Assembly (NCBI GenBank): GCA_045123075.1
Contig: JBGVIJ010000043.1
Span: 1 to 45,100, forward strand
Source of the DNA: JAHHUH01 sp045123075
Lineage (GTDB): Bacteria > Bacillota > Negativicutes > Acidaminococcales > Acidaminococcaceae
Length of the DNA: 45,100 nucleotides
Reading direction: 5' to 3'
In this document: positions 16,813-25,113 of the stretch, piece by piece
Position numbering within the stretch: the stretch's first letter is position 1
Layout: each line of letters opens with the position of its first letter
Translations under genes and position numbers: made by a program
Notes under the pieces: generated by a model
Seen by the model: the letters and a program-made list of their open reading frames with translations, nothing else
Databases searched by the model: none
What the model was told of the DNA's origin: nothing

Positions 16813-17498
16813 GCCTTTGCGAAAGAGTTAAGGCAGTTTATAATGAAGTAAGTTATCAGTGCAGATTGCTTGGGGAAGTAATTTATCCTCGTCATTGCGC
16901 TGTGTGTAAAAATGAAATAGATACAGGTTATTTTTGCGAAGTTTGTCGTAAAAACTTTGCTCTTGGCAAAACGCTAATCCAGTTTGATAATTTAGACGAA
17001 GTTTTCTTGTGCTATAAGTACCATCAAGAATTGCAGGAAGCTTTGCAAAATGTGAAGTTCGCAGGGCAAAAGGAATTGTTGCCTTTATTAAAGGAAGAAG
17101 CACAGCTTGCTTTGGAAGATGCTTCCACTTTGGAAAAGGCATTGCAAAAGTACGATATGATTTGCTCTGTGCCTACTTCTCCTGAACGTAAAGCAGAGCG
17201 TGGCTTTGATGTGCCTTGTGAAATCTTTGCTTTTTTAGATTCCAAGAAGTGGCAACCAAATTTGCTCAAGCGTGTGCGTAATACCATACCGCTTTTCGAT
17301 TTGGAACCTAGCCTTAGAAAACAGGAAGTAGCAGGCTGTTTTGCAGTAGAAGATTCTGTTTTGGGAAAGAGCGTTTTAATTTGTGACGACATCTTCACTA
17401 CAGGTAGTACCATGTGCGAGGCGGCGGAAGCTTTACGAAAAGCAGGAGCTAAGTCCGTTGGGGCAATAGCCTTTACTGCTAGCAAGGATAATTGGTAA
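16809..17498 (+). CDS. comF: ComF family protein (phosphoribosyltransferase-like)
   Basis: The 229-residue protein has an N-terminal four-cysteine zinc motif (CAVCKNEIDTGYFCEVC) and a C-terminal phosphoribosyltransferase fold with the PRPP loop VLICDDIFTTGSTMCEAAEAL. ComFC proteins act in the cytoplasmic stage of natural transformation. The TTG start overlaps the recD2 stop by 4 bases, so the pair is translationally coupled. A helicase next to comF fits a DNA uptake and processing theme, but no other competence genes are in view. Confidence 0.85.
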   Translation: MSLCERVKAVYNEVSYQCRLLGEVIYPRHCAVCKNEIDTGYFCEVCRKNFALGKTLIQFDNLDEVFLCYKYHQELQEALQNVKFAGQKELLPLLKEEAQLALEDASTLEKALQKYDMICSVPTSPERKAERGFDVPCEIFAFLDSKKWQPNLLKRVRNTIPLFDLEPSLRKQEVAGCFAVEDSVLGKSVLICDDIFTTGSTMCEAAEALRKAGAKSVGAIAFTASKDNW

Positions 17499-17535
17499 AA
17501 ACGATTTTAAATTTTAGATAGAAGCTGGAATAAAA

Positions 17536-18714
17536 ATGAAAGATTTTAGTTTTCAAAAAGTAAAAATGTGGATTAAGCAGGAGCTGGTTTTAACCATCGC
17601 TCTGCTTTTAGGTTGCGTATCATCTTTCTTCAACACACCTCATTTGTATTACATCGATTGGGATGTGTTGGCAGTGCTTTGGGCATTGATGGTAGTAGTA
17701 GCAGGTTTAAAGACCGTTAAGTTTCTTGACTGGACTGCCATAGAACTCTTGAACCGTTGTGCTACTTATAAGCAAGTAGTTGTGGCGTTAGTAGGGTTAA
17801 CCTTTGTTTCCAGTATGTTCGTTACTAATGACGTGGCACTGTTAACCTTCGTGCCTTTGGCTCTTGTTATTGGTAGAACAATCCATATGGATATGCCCCA
17901 AGTAATTATCTTACAGACCTTGGCGGCAAACTTGGGTAGCATGTTTACACCGCCCGGTAATCCGCAAAACTTGTTCTTGTACGCTCATTATGGTTATTCT
18001 GCACTTGGGTTCTTTAAGGTAATGCTTGTGCCCACGCTTCTTTCCATTATATATATTGGTGTGATTATTTATTTCCAACGTAATAAGGCTTTGCATTTGG
18101 AACTGCCTGCTTTAGAAAAGCCTGACCGCAAGCTGACAACTATTTATCTTGTGCTTTTGGTCTTGAACGTTGGGGCAGTGTTGCACCTTTTAGACAAGTA
18201 CATTGCCTTGGCGATAACTGCCATCGTAGTTTTAGTAGTGAACCGCAAATTAGTTAAGCAAGTTGACTACAGCTTGCTCTTAACCTTTATAGGCTTCTTC
18301 GTTTTCATTGGCAACATTAGCCATACGGACTTAGTTAGCTATTTGCGTGACCATATTTTAGGTAGTACAGCAGGTACTTATTTGGCGGCGCTAGTAAGTA
18401 GCCAGTTCATCAGTAACGTACCTGCGGCAATGCTTCTTGCAGGCTTGACTCGTGAAGCAGACGCTCTCCTTTTAGGCGTAAACATTGGTGGCTTGGGTAC
18501 CCTCATTGCTTCCATGGCAAGTGTAATTTCCTACAAGCTTTTCGCCGCAGAACATCCCTATCAAGCAGGGGGCTATCTGCGTATGTTCCTGTATTATAAT
18601 TTTGTGGGCTTGGTTTTGATTGGCTTTGTCACTTATCTCGTTTGCATTGTTAACTATACAAACTACTTAGACGTTTCTATCTTTAGAGAAATGACGGAGT
18701 ATATACATTTTTAA
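17536..18714 (+). CDS. SLC13/ArsB-NhaD-like anion permease
   Basis: The 392-residue integral membrane protein has about ten hydrophobic segments. SMFVTNDVALLTFVPLAL and NLGSMFTPPGNPQNL, followed later by SQFISNVPAAMLLAG and NIGGLGTLIASMASVI, resemble the paired re-entrant loop motifs of the ion transporter superfamily (citrate, dicarboxylate, arsenite). The substrate is not determinable here. It lies 37 bp after comF with a weak ribosome-binding site and overlaps dinB by one base, so it may be part of a recD2-comF-permease-dinB transcript. Confidence 0.8.
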   Translation: MKDFSFQKVKMWIKQELVLTIALLLGCVSSFFNTPHLYYIDWDVLAVLWALMVVVAGLKTVKFLDWTAIELLNRCATYKQVVVALVGLTFVSSMFVTNDVALLTFVPLALVIGRTIHMDMPQVIILQTLAANLGSMFTPPGNPQNLFLYAHYGYSALGFFKVMLVPTLLSIIYIGVIIYFQRNKALHLELPALEKPDRKLTTIYLVLLVLNVGAVLHLLDKYIALAITAIVVLVVNRKLVKQVDYSLLLTFIGFFVFIGNISHTDLVSYLRDHILGSTAGTYLAALVSSQFISNVPAAMLLAGLTREADALLLGVNIGGLGTLIASMASVISYKLFAAEHPYQAGGYLRMFLYYNFVGLVLIGFVTYLVCIVNYTNYLDVSIFREMTEYIHF

Positions 18715-19865
18715 TGGTTATGAAAAGATACATTATGCATATTGATATGGACGCTTTTTTTGCGTCCGTAGAACAATTGGATAATCCGGAACTGAAAGGT
18801 AAGCCCTTAATCGTAGGTGGGCAATCTAACCGTGGTGTAGTTTCTACCTGTTCCTACGAAGCGCGCAAGTATGGAGTTCATTCTGCAATGCCCATGGTGG
18901 AAGCGCGCAGGCTGTGTCCTCACGCAGAGTTTTTACCGGGCAGAATGTGGCGCTACGAAGAAGTATCCCGTGAGATTATGCATATCTTTCACGAGGAAGC
19001 TCCTTTGGTGGAACAGCTTTCTATCGATGAAGCCTTCTTGGACGTAAGTGGAATGGAACGGTTATCTGGAGATGTGCGTAATGTTGGCTGGCGAATCAAA
19101 GAACGCATTAAAAATGAAATAGGTTTGACCTGTTCCGTAGGCTTGGCGCCTAATAAGTTTTTGGCGAAGATGGCTTCGGATTTGCAAAAGCCTGACGGTT
19201 TTACAGTGATTACTCACGAAGAAGCTAGAAGCTTTATTGCTCCGCTACCAGTTACGAAAATTTTTGGCATTGGTGGTGCGGCAAAGCAAATGCTGGCGCA
19301 GTTTGGCATTGCTACCATCGGACAGCTTGCCAGTGTAGATAGAAGTATTTTGCAAAAAGTCTTCGGTAAAAATGCGGATAAGGTTCAGCATTTGGCAATG
19401 GGTTTGGACGATAGACCTGTTATCCCCGAAACTGCTCCCAAGTCCATTGGCAGGGAAACTACCTTTGAAAAAGACTTGTACACTTTTGAAGATTGCAAGG
19501 CTGCTATTTTAGAGTTGAGCGGACAGACTGGTTACCGTTTACGCAATAAAGGGTATAGCGGTCGTACTGTTACTTTGAAGGTGAAGTTTAAAGATTTTAA
19601 AATTATCACTCGCAGTATTAGTAGCGAGGGAGATATTTCCTGTGATGAGGAAATTTTCAGCTTGGCTGTAAAGCTACTGAAAGAGGTTGCTTATGGAAAT
19701 GGGGTGCGTCTTTTGGGCGTGACCGTTTCTAATTTGCAAGATGGTAGCTGCGGAAGCCTTTGCTTCGAGGAAAACACCAAGCTTTTACAGCGTAACGCAG
19801 CAGTAGACAATTTAAAGAAACGTTTTGGCGAGAACATTATCGCTAGAGGTGGCAAGCATTGTTAA
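18714..19865 (+). CDS. dinB: DNA polymerase IV (Y family)
   Basis: The 383-residue protein starts RYIMHIDMDAFFASVEQLDNPELKGKPLIVGG and contains YEARKYGVHSAMP, QLSIDEAFLDVSG (catalytic Asp/Glu), and TCSVGLAPNKFLAKMASDLQKPDG, the diagnostic DinB motifs, followed by the thumb and little-finger domains. It performs error-prone translesion synthesis. ATG at 18714 overlaps the previous stop (TAATG), and an in-frame ATG two codons later is possible. No clear LexA box was noticed upstream. Its last codons are overlapped by the left half of the bioY BirA-type operator. Confidence 0.93.
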   Translation: MVMKRYIMHIDMDAFFASVEQLDNPELKGKPLIVGGQSNRGVVSTCSYEARKYGVHSAMPMVEARRLCPHAEFLPGRMWRYEEVSREIMHIFHEEAPLVEQLSIDEAFLDVSGMERLSGDVRNVGWRIKERIKNEIGLTCSVGLAPNKFLAKMASDLQKPDGFTVITHEEARSFIAPLPVTKIFGIGGAAKQMLAQFGIATIGQLASVDRSILQKVFGKNADKVQHLAMGLDDRPVIPETAPKSIGRETTFEKDLYTFEDCKAAILELSGQTGYRLRNKGYSGRTVTLKVKFKDFKIITRSISSEGDISCDEEIFSLAVKLLKEVAYGNGVRLLGVTVSNLQDGSCGSLCFEENTKLLQRNAAVDNLKKRFGENIIARGGKHC

Positions 19866-19890
19866 CTTATAACAAACCATAGGTTGACTA
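19859..19890 (+). promoter_or_regulatory. Probable BirA operator upstream of bioY
   Basis: TTGTTAAC at 19859-19866 is followed after 16 bp by GTTGACTA at 19883-19890. The known BirA box is TTGTTAAC-N(14-16)-GTTAACAA; the left half is perfect and the right half matches 6 of 8. It covers the -35 box of the bioY promoter, fitting biotin-dependent repression. Confidence 0.65.
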
Positions 19891-19912
19891 AGCTTGCCGC
19901 TTTTATTATAAT
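19884..19912 (+). promoter_or_regulatory. Promoter of bioY
   Basis: TTGACT and TATAAT are separated by exactly 17 bp, ending 35 bp before the bioY start. The -35 overlaps the putative BirA operator. Confidence 0.8.
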
Positions 19913-19947
19913 AGGAACAGTTAATTTTTTAAGAAGATGGTGAAAAA

Positions 19948-20493
19948 ATGTCTCGTACTCGTCCCGCAAGTAAGGCTGCTGAAATGACCAAGATTGCTCT
20001 TTTAGTAGCTATGAACTGCGTTTCTGCATATATTATAATTCCGTTGCCTTTTGCACTTTCTCCGATTGCAATGCAACCTTTCATCGTAAATCTTGTTGGT
20101 TTCTTGATGACTCCCAAGCAAGCTTTTATGACTATGCTTGTTTATATCTTAGTTGGTTTAGCAGGCATCCCTGTTTTTACAGGCGGTACTGCAGGACCTG
20201 GCAAGCTCTTCGGTCCGACCGGTGGTTATATTTTAGGGTTTGTGGTGGCGGCGACTGCCATTGCTTATCTTAAAGGTAAGAACTACAATTTCATGCGCTA
20301 TTCCATCATCGGTTTGTGCGTATGGTTGCCTGTTATCTACGGTATGGGTGCAGGACAGCTTATGCTTTTGACCGGAATGAGTTTAGAGGAAGCCTTCTTC
20401 GTAGGCGTACTTCCTTTTGCACCGCTTGATGTGCTGAAAGTTGTGGGCGCTGCGTGGTTGGCAGGACCTATCCATAGAATTTTTACTAGATGA
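19948..20493 (+). CDS. bioY: Biotin ECF transporter substrate-binding component BioY
   Basis: The 181-residue membrane protein has about six helices and the BioY features: ALSPIAMQPFIVNLVGFL near the N-terminus, then LVGLAGIPVFTGGTAGPGKLFGPTGGYILGF, the family hallmark, and PFAPLDVLKVVGAAWLAGPI at the end. It captures biotin for an ECF transporter, whose energy-coupling subunits are not in this window. The promoter and BirA-like operator upstream agree with the role. An EamA-type permease follows 15 bp later, likely in the same operon. Confidence 0.92.
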   Translation: MSRTRPASKAAEMTKIALLVAMNCVSAYIIIPLPFALSPIAMQPFIVNLVGFLMTPKQAFMTMLVYILVGLAGIPVFTGGTAGPGKLFGPTGGYILGFVVAATAIAYLKGKNYNFMRYSIIGLCVWLPVIYGMGAGQLMLLTGMSLEEAFFVGVLPFAPLDVLKVVGAAWLAGPIHRIFTR

Positions 20494-20508
20494 TGTTGAG
20501 GGAAGTTT

Positions 20509-21384
20509 ATGAATAACGAACAAATGCAAGCAAAATTAAAGATTATTTTTGCCATGGTAACCTTTGGTACTATTGGTATCTTCGTTCGTAATATTGAACT
20601 GCCTTCTACTGTTATTGCCTTGGCGCGCGGTATTATCGGTACTTTATTTTTGCTGATGGTTGTTTTTGCCAAAGGTAAAGGCTTGGATAAGGAAGCAATT
20701 AAACGCAACTTAACCATTTTAGGGATTTCCGGTGCGTGCATTGGCTTTAACTGGATTCTTCTTTTTGAAGCTTATCGCTATACTACTGTAGCAACTGCTA
20801 CTTTGGCTTATTATATGGCGCCTATCTTTGTAATTATGGCGTCTCCCTTTGTGCTTAAAGAACGCTTGACTGCCATTAAAGGTTTGTGCGTTGCTATGGC
20901 GCTGACCGGTATGGTGTTGGTGAGTGGTGTAGTACAAAGCGGTATGGACGGTGTAGATTTTACCGGCATCTTGTGCGGTGTGGGGGCGGCAAGCCTTTAC
21001 GCAACCGTAATCTTGCTCAACAAATTTATCAAAAACATTTCTGCCTACGATATGACCATTATGCAACTTGGTTTGGCTGCGCTGGTGCTCTTGCCATATA
21101 CAATGGTAACGGAAAATTTTGGTGCGCTTAGTCCTGATACAAATAGCCTGCTACTTTTGGCAGTGGTTGGCGTAATTCATACAGGTTTTACCTACGCAAT
21201 GTATTTTTCTTCCATCCAAGGCTTGAAGGCTCAAACTGTGGCAATCTTCAGCTACATTGATCCCATCGTAGCAATCATCCTTTCTGCAGTGTTGCTCAAC
21301 GAAAGTATGGATATTTACTCCATGGTTGGTGCAGTACTGGTACTAGGTTCCACCTTTGTCAGTGAGTTGGCAGAGAGAAAATGA
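20509..21384 (+). CDS. EamA/DMT-superfamily permease
   Basis: The 291-residue protein has ten predicted membrane helices in two EamA halves. The motif FEAYRYTTVATATLAYYMAPIFV is in the first half and GLKAQTVAIFSYIDPIVAIILSAVLLNE in the second, as in drug/metabolite exporters. The substrate is unknown. A GAGGGAAG site precedes the ATG, only 15 bp after bioY, so biotin-linked regulation may extend to this gene. A strong terminator follows. Confidence 0.85.
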   Translation: MNNEQMQAKLKIIFAMVTFGTIGIFVRNIELPSTVIALARGIIGTLFLLMVVFAKGKGLDKEAIKRNLTILGISGACIGFNWILLFEAYRYTTVATATLAYYMAPIFVIMASPFVLKERLTAIKGLCVAMALTGMVLVSGVVQSGMDGVDFTGILCGVGAASLYATVILLNKFIKNISAYDMTIMQLGLAALVLLPYTMVTENFGALSPDTNSLLLLAVVGVIHTGFTYAMYFSSIQGLKAQTVAIFSYIDPIVAIILSAVLLNESMDIYSMVGAVLVLGSTFVSELAERK

Positions 21385-21396
21385 ATATGAATACGA

Positions 21397-21433
21397 AAGA
21401 CGAGCGAAAGCTCGTCTTTTTTTTTTTTTTTTT
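21397..21433 (+). terminator. Terminator of the bioY-EamA operon
   Basis: A 9-bp stem AAGACGAGC / GCTCGTCTT with a GAAA tetraloop is followed by 17 T residues. It marks the left edge of the accessory region. Confidence 0.9.
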
Positions 21434-21463
21434 GTATGTGAAGTTATGAATGAAAATAAGATA

Positions 21464-21494
21464 GACATATCCTGACAGATGCTTGTAGTAAAAT
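21464..21494 (+). promoter_or_regulatory. Shared promoter motif, site 1 (upstream of the WYL regulator)
   Basis: GACA-N5-TGAC-N12-TAAAAT is the most degenerate of five sites with identical spacing (others at 22614, 27663, 28297 and 30118). It lies about 110 bp before the WYL gene start. Confidence 0.5.
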
Positions 21495-21602
21495 TTGAAG
21501 TATACATAGACATAGAATAGTTTAATAAAGGAGAAAACTGCCTTTTGTAGAACTTATAACTAATGTTTATGATTATGAAAATAATCTGGAGATGTGTTAA
21601 TT

Positions 21603-22535
21603 ATGGATAATTTCAAAAATACTAAAGACAGATTACTATCTATGCATTCACGATTAATGGAAGGTAAGATGTTATATAAAGCGGAAGAAGCAAAACGTTT
21701 TGGTTGTTCTTTACGTTCCATCCAACGTGATATTGATGACTTGCGTTCTTTTTTCTTCAATCAAAGTGAATTTGGCGGTATTGCCCAAGAACTTATCTAC
21801 GACAAAAAACTCAATGCTTATCGTTTGGAACCACCGCTTAGAAATATTTTGACTAATCAAGAAGTGTTTGCAGTTTTAAAGATAATGCTTGAAAGCCGTT
21901 CCCTTTCCAAACAAGAGCTTTATCCAATTTTGGAAAAGCTTATTGATTGCTGCATACCTCGCGAAAATAAAAAGATGGTTACAGATTTAATAGGTAACGA
22001 AAAATTACACTACGTTGAGCCAAAGCATAAGACTGTTCTTTTAGACAGAATGTGGGATTTGGCACACGCAGTTAAAGAACAACTTATTATTGATGTAACC
22101 TACAAAGGAAGTTATGGTACGAAGCTTGTCATCCGCAAGCTGAAACCTGTTGGTATAATGTTCTCTGAATTTTACTTTTATCTGACAGCGTTTATCGTAT
22201 CTGAAGAAAATCCAGAGACCCTTTACCCAACCATCTATCGTATTGATAGAATAGTTGATATGGTAATAACCAATGAACATTTTAGAGTGCCCTACGCAGA
22301 ACGGTTTGAGGAAGGCGAGTTCCGCAAACGCATCCAGTTCATGCAAGGTGGCGAATTACAAAAAATAAAATTCTACTTTAAAGGACCATCCATCGAGGCA
22401 ATCTTAGACCGCTTACCCACTGCACAGATCTTGAAGCAAGATGAAAAAGGTTATCTTGTACAAGCAGAAGTTTATGGGAAAGGCGTAGATATGTGGTTAA
22501 GAACTCAAGGTGATTGGGTGGAAAGAGTAGAGTAG
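21603..22535 (+). CDS. HTH-WYL transcription regulator
   Basis: The protein has about 310 residues. The N-terminal winged helix (RLMEGKMLYKAEEAKRFGCSLRSIQRDIDDLRSFF) resembles DeoR/YafY-type regulators, and the rest matches the WYL domain and its C-terminal extension (LYPTIYRIDRIVDM, ending VDMWLRTQGDWVERV). WYL domains sense nucleic acid or small-molecule ligands, and HTH-WYL proteins such as BrxR and CapW repress phage-defence loci. The ATG at 21603 has TGGAG 11 bp upstream; a GTG three codons earlier is less well placed. Its own promoter carries site 1 of the shared motif, so it is a natural candidate for the local regulator. Confidence 0.82.
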   Translation: MDNFKNTKDRLLSMHSRLMEGKMLYKAEEAKRFGCSLRSIQRDIDDLRSFFFNQSEFGGIAQELIYDKKLNAYRLEPPLRNILTNQEVFAVLKIMLESRSLSKQELYPILEKLIDCCIPRENKKMVTDLIGNEKLHYVEPKHKTVLLDRMWDLAHAVKEQLIIDVTYKGSYGTKLVIRKLKPVGIMFSEFYFYLTAFIVSEENPETLYPTIYRIDRIVDMVITNEHFRVPYAERFEEGEFRKRIQFMQGGELQKIKFYFKGPSIEAILDRLPTAQILKQDEKGYLVQAEVYGKGVDMWLRTQGDWVERVE

Positions 22536-22558
22536 GGAATATTTTACTAAATAAAGAT

Positions 22559-22590
22559 AAAAGCTCCGTATTTAGATACGGAGCTTTTTT
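22559..22590 (+). terminator. Terminator of the WYL gene
   Basis: A 13-bp stem AAAAGCTCCGTAT / ATACGGAGCTTTT with a TTAG loop is followed by a T run. Confidence 0.88.
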
Positions 22591-22613
22591 ATTTTTGTGG
22601 TTGAGAGATGATA

Positions 22614-22644
22614 GACAGGTTGTGTCGGGTGTAGTGATTATAAT
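22614..22644 (+). promoter_or_regulatory. Shared promoter motif, site 2 (between WYL and XRE genes)
   Basis: GACA-N5-TGTC-N12-TATAAT. The next obvious gene, the XRE regulator, starts about 160 bp downstream. A 44-codon open frame starting at the expected transcription start (22651-22785) has no ribosome-binding site and is probably not a gene. Confidence 0.55.
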
Positions 22645-22802
22645 TTTATTATGAAAGAGTGTAGACGTTACGTTCATAAAATTAGTAATGCTGATTGTAA
22701 TTTAATGAAACTGTCAGTACTAATACTTAATCTAGCAATGAGAACACGAATATTTTATATATGCAATAATATTATTAATATTTGATGAAGGGAGTGATTC
22801 TT

Positions 22803-23027
22803 GTGTTTACAGCTAAATATGTGCAAATTGGTGCGAAGATTAGATACTACAGAACTATACGCATGTTAGAACAAATCGCTTTGGCTGATAGATTAGGCAT
22901 CACATCCCAATACCTTAGTAAAATTGAACGCGGTGCTGCTAAACCAAGCACGGACTTATTGTTTTTGATTGCTCAAGAGCTGAATGTAGATATAACGAAG
23001 TTGATGAAGGAAGACAGTGATTTGTGA
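22803..23027 (+). CDS. Small XRE-family regulator
   Basis: The 74-residue protein is a single helix-turn-helix domain: IGAKIRYYRTIRMLEQIALADRLGITSQYLSKIERGAAKPSTDLLFLIAQELNV. The GTG start is preferred because AAGGGAG lies 9 bp upstream. Its place 316 bp before the three-gene operon suggests control of that operon. GTGTACAAAAGTTAAC and GGTATAC words lie immediately downstream and resemble the inverted repeat before the broken XRE gene at 9063. Confidence 0.82.
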   Translation: MFTAKYVQIGAKIRYYRTIRMLEQIALADRLGITSQYLSKIERGAAKPSTDLLFLIAQELNVDITKLMKEDSDL

Positions 23028-23343
23028 GTGAGGAAAGTGTACAAAAGTTAACGGTATACAAGTATATATTTAGATAAAGACGTATATATAGTGCTTTAGA
23101 GAGGATAAGAAGATAATATGTAGAAGACTATAATATCAATTTATTATGTGAAGTTTCTTGGGGATGTGGTTTATGAAAAGTGTGATTTTATTAAAGACCG
23201 ATAGTTGCTGATTTAATTTGACTGGTTACGTTTCCGTGATTGGTTAGTTGATTGTGGCAATAAGAGGTCTTTTTTGTTTTAGATAGTTTAAAAGAAAAGT
23301 GTTTGTTAAATATACGAGTAATAGAGTTGAGGAGTGTGGAACA
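23028..23343 (+). other. Leader region of the three-gene operon, with a long hairpin and terminator-like T run
   Basis: This 316-bp stretch is AT-rich. AAAGACC at 23193 pairs with GGTCTTT at 23266, TTGC with GCAA inside it, and an inner hairpin forms from CTGGTTACG and CGTGATTGG with GU pairs. A T6 run closes it at 23275. It can be a terminator for the XRE transcript, an attenuator, or a small RNA. A 12-codon frame MKSVILLKTDSC with stop at 23211 overlaps its 5' side. No other gene was found. Confidence 0.4.
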
Positions 23344-25104
23344 ATGGAAAATAAAAATGCTGTAATGTTAGCAGAAGATGAAATGATAATAGATGAGAAC
23401 TTAGACTTTGATGCCTTAGAGGAACAACTACAAAGCGAATTAGCTGAAGATATTGCAGAAGTAGAATTTTTAGAAGAAGAGAGAAATAAAATTGGTAATC
23501 CTGTAGCTTTAGGTGATGTGGTTATGGATGTTGTTGTTGAACAATTCAATAACCAAATTGCGATGATTGCTGGTGAAGAGTTTGTTAAAAATAACAATGG
23601 GCTTAGTTTAGATTTGCGTGATGAAGCACATATTCAAACTGCTGAAAATTTTGCTGTTGGTAAAATTGCTGAACATAATCATATAAGTAGAGATAGCTTG
23701 AAAACTAGTTATGATAGATATAAAAATACACCACATAAAGAATTCAGAGATAAATATGTAGACCCTGGAATGAATGCAACATTAAAAAGGGCGGGACAGT
23801 TAAATAAAGAAGGTGTCAAAACCGTAAAAGATATTTATACAGGTAAGCAAATTCCAACTAATACTAAATTAGAAAATGGACAAAATAACCCTAACGCTGC
23901 CCAAAGGGAACATGTTATCCCGTCAGCTAAAATTTATCAGGATCCAGCTTTGCAAATGGGAAAAAGTAATGAAGAGTTGGCTGGAATAATTAATAATCCT
24001 GAAAATTTACAAGGATATACCACTGCTGAAAGAAATAATAGAAAAAATGATAAATCTGTTGATGAGATGGAAAAAAGGGATAAAACAGCCCATCATAAGA
24101 AGGCGAATGAGAGAGCTGAAAAATATATTGAAGATGAGAAAAAGAAAAATGAAGAACGATTAAAAGAAGAGGGGAGAAAAACTCAAAAGGAAGAATTCAA
24201 AAAAATTGGTAAAGAAGTATTGAAGTCTATGTTCTTCCAAATGTTGGCTGAACTTCTTAAAGATGTAATTAAGAAGCTTGTTGAATGGTTCAGAAAAACG
24301 AAGAGAAAAATATCTGAATTATATACTCATGTTAAAGAGGCAATAAAAAATTTCTTTAAAAATATAAAAGAAAGAATATTAGGTTCTGCTCAGAGTGCTT
24401 CTATTACTGTTTTGACAGCCATATATAAGCCTATAGGGGAATTTTTTAGTAAATTCTGGGCAATGATAAAGCAAGGATGGAAATCTTTGAAAGAAGCTTA
24501 TACCTATTTGAAGAGTGATGAAGCTAAAAATCAACCGTTTAGTATAAAAGTAATGCAAGTAGGTAAAATAATTGTTGCTGGTTTAACTGCGATAGGTGCA
24601 ATTGTTCTTGGTAGTGTTATTACTGAAGCTTCTAAGGCAATTCCTGTTATTGGACCTTTTCTTGCAGCGGAGTTGCCGATAATTGGTAGTTTGGCAAGTA
24701 TTTTTGGGTTGTTTATGGGTGCTTTGATATCTGGCATTGTTGGTGCTATAGTAATTAATTTTATGGATAAGTTTATTGCTAAAAAGCAACAAAGTATTGT
24801 AACTGGTAAAATTATCGACAAAAATAATGAGATTTTACATAAGCAGGCACAATTACAAGTTATTGCGCAAATACAAAATGATAAAATAAAGGAACAAGTA
24901 GCAGATTCGATTCATGAACGACACCAAAATGCACACGCTATTATGGAAGAATCATTAAGAAAAATATTTGCTAATGATAATTCGGAAGATGTGGTAGATG
25001 TAGAAGATGTTGTAGTTATTGCAGAGGTTGAAGATGAAGAAATAACATATAAAGAATATGATGAAAATGTTATGTCAATGTTAGACGATATGATGAAAAG
25101 ATAG
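23344..25104 (+). CDS. Operon protein A: HNH-like nuclease motif plus C-terminal membrane domain
   Basis: I do not recognise this 586-residue protein as a named family. Residues 1-60 are acidic. Around 150-240 there is DIYTGKQIP, then QREHVIPSA (His190), NNPENLQ and RNNRKNDKS (Asn231, Lys234). This spacing resembles the HNH/His-Me nuclease pattern (H-x-I-P ... N-x-x-N-L ... N-N-R-K). A basic coiled-coil and amphipathic region spans about 260-390. Two hydrophobic helices follow (about 409-430 and 448-475, GPFLAAELPIIGSLASIFGLFMGALI between), then an acidic tail. The start is set by GAGGAGTGTGGA before the ATG. The next gene begins 9 bp later. A membrane-acting effector is an inference. Strong AT bias suggests acquisition by transfer. 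Confidence 0.75.
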   Translation: MENKNAVMLAEDEMIIDENLDFDALEEQLQSELAEDIAEVEFLEEERNKIGNPVALGDVVMDVVVEQFNNQIAMIAGEEFVKNNNGLSLDLRDEAHIQTAENFAVGKIAEHNHISRDSLKTSYDRYKNTPHKEFRDKYVDPGMNATLKRAGQLNKEGVKTVKDIYTGKQIPTNTKLENGQNNPNAAQREHVIPSAKIYQDPALQMGKSNEELAGIINNPENLQGYTTAERNNRKNDKSVDEMEKRDKTAHHKKANERAEKYIEDEKKKNEERLKEEGRKTQKEEFKKIGKEVLKSMFFQMLAELLKDVIKKLVEWFRKTKRKISELYTHVKEAIKNFFKNIKERILGSAQSASITVLTAIYKPIGEFFSKFWAMIKQGWKSLKEAYTYLKSDEAKNQPFSIKVMQVGKIIVAGLTAIGAIVLGSVITEASKAIPVIGPFLAAELPIIGSLASIFGLFMGALISGIVGAIVINFMDKFIAKKQQSIVTGKIIDKNNEILHKQAQLQVIAQIQNDKIKEQVADSIHERHQNAHAIMEESLRKIFANDNSEDVVDVEDVVVIAEVEDEEITYKEYDENVMSMLDDMMKR

Positions 25105-25113
25105 GTGGTTCAA

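Noticed and set aside
22651..22785. 44-codon frame starting at the expected transcription start of shared-motif site 2
   Set aside because: It has no ribosome-binding site and an unremarkable sequence. Leaderless translation is possible but unsupported.
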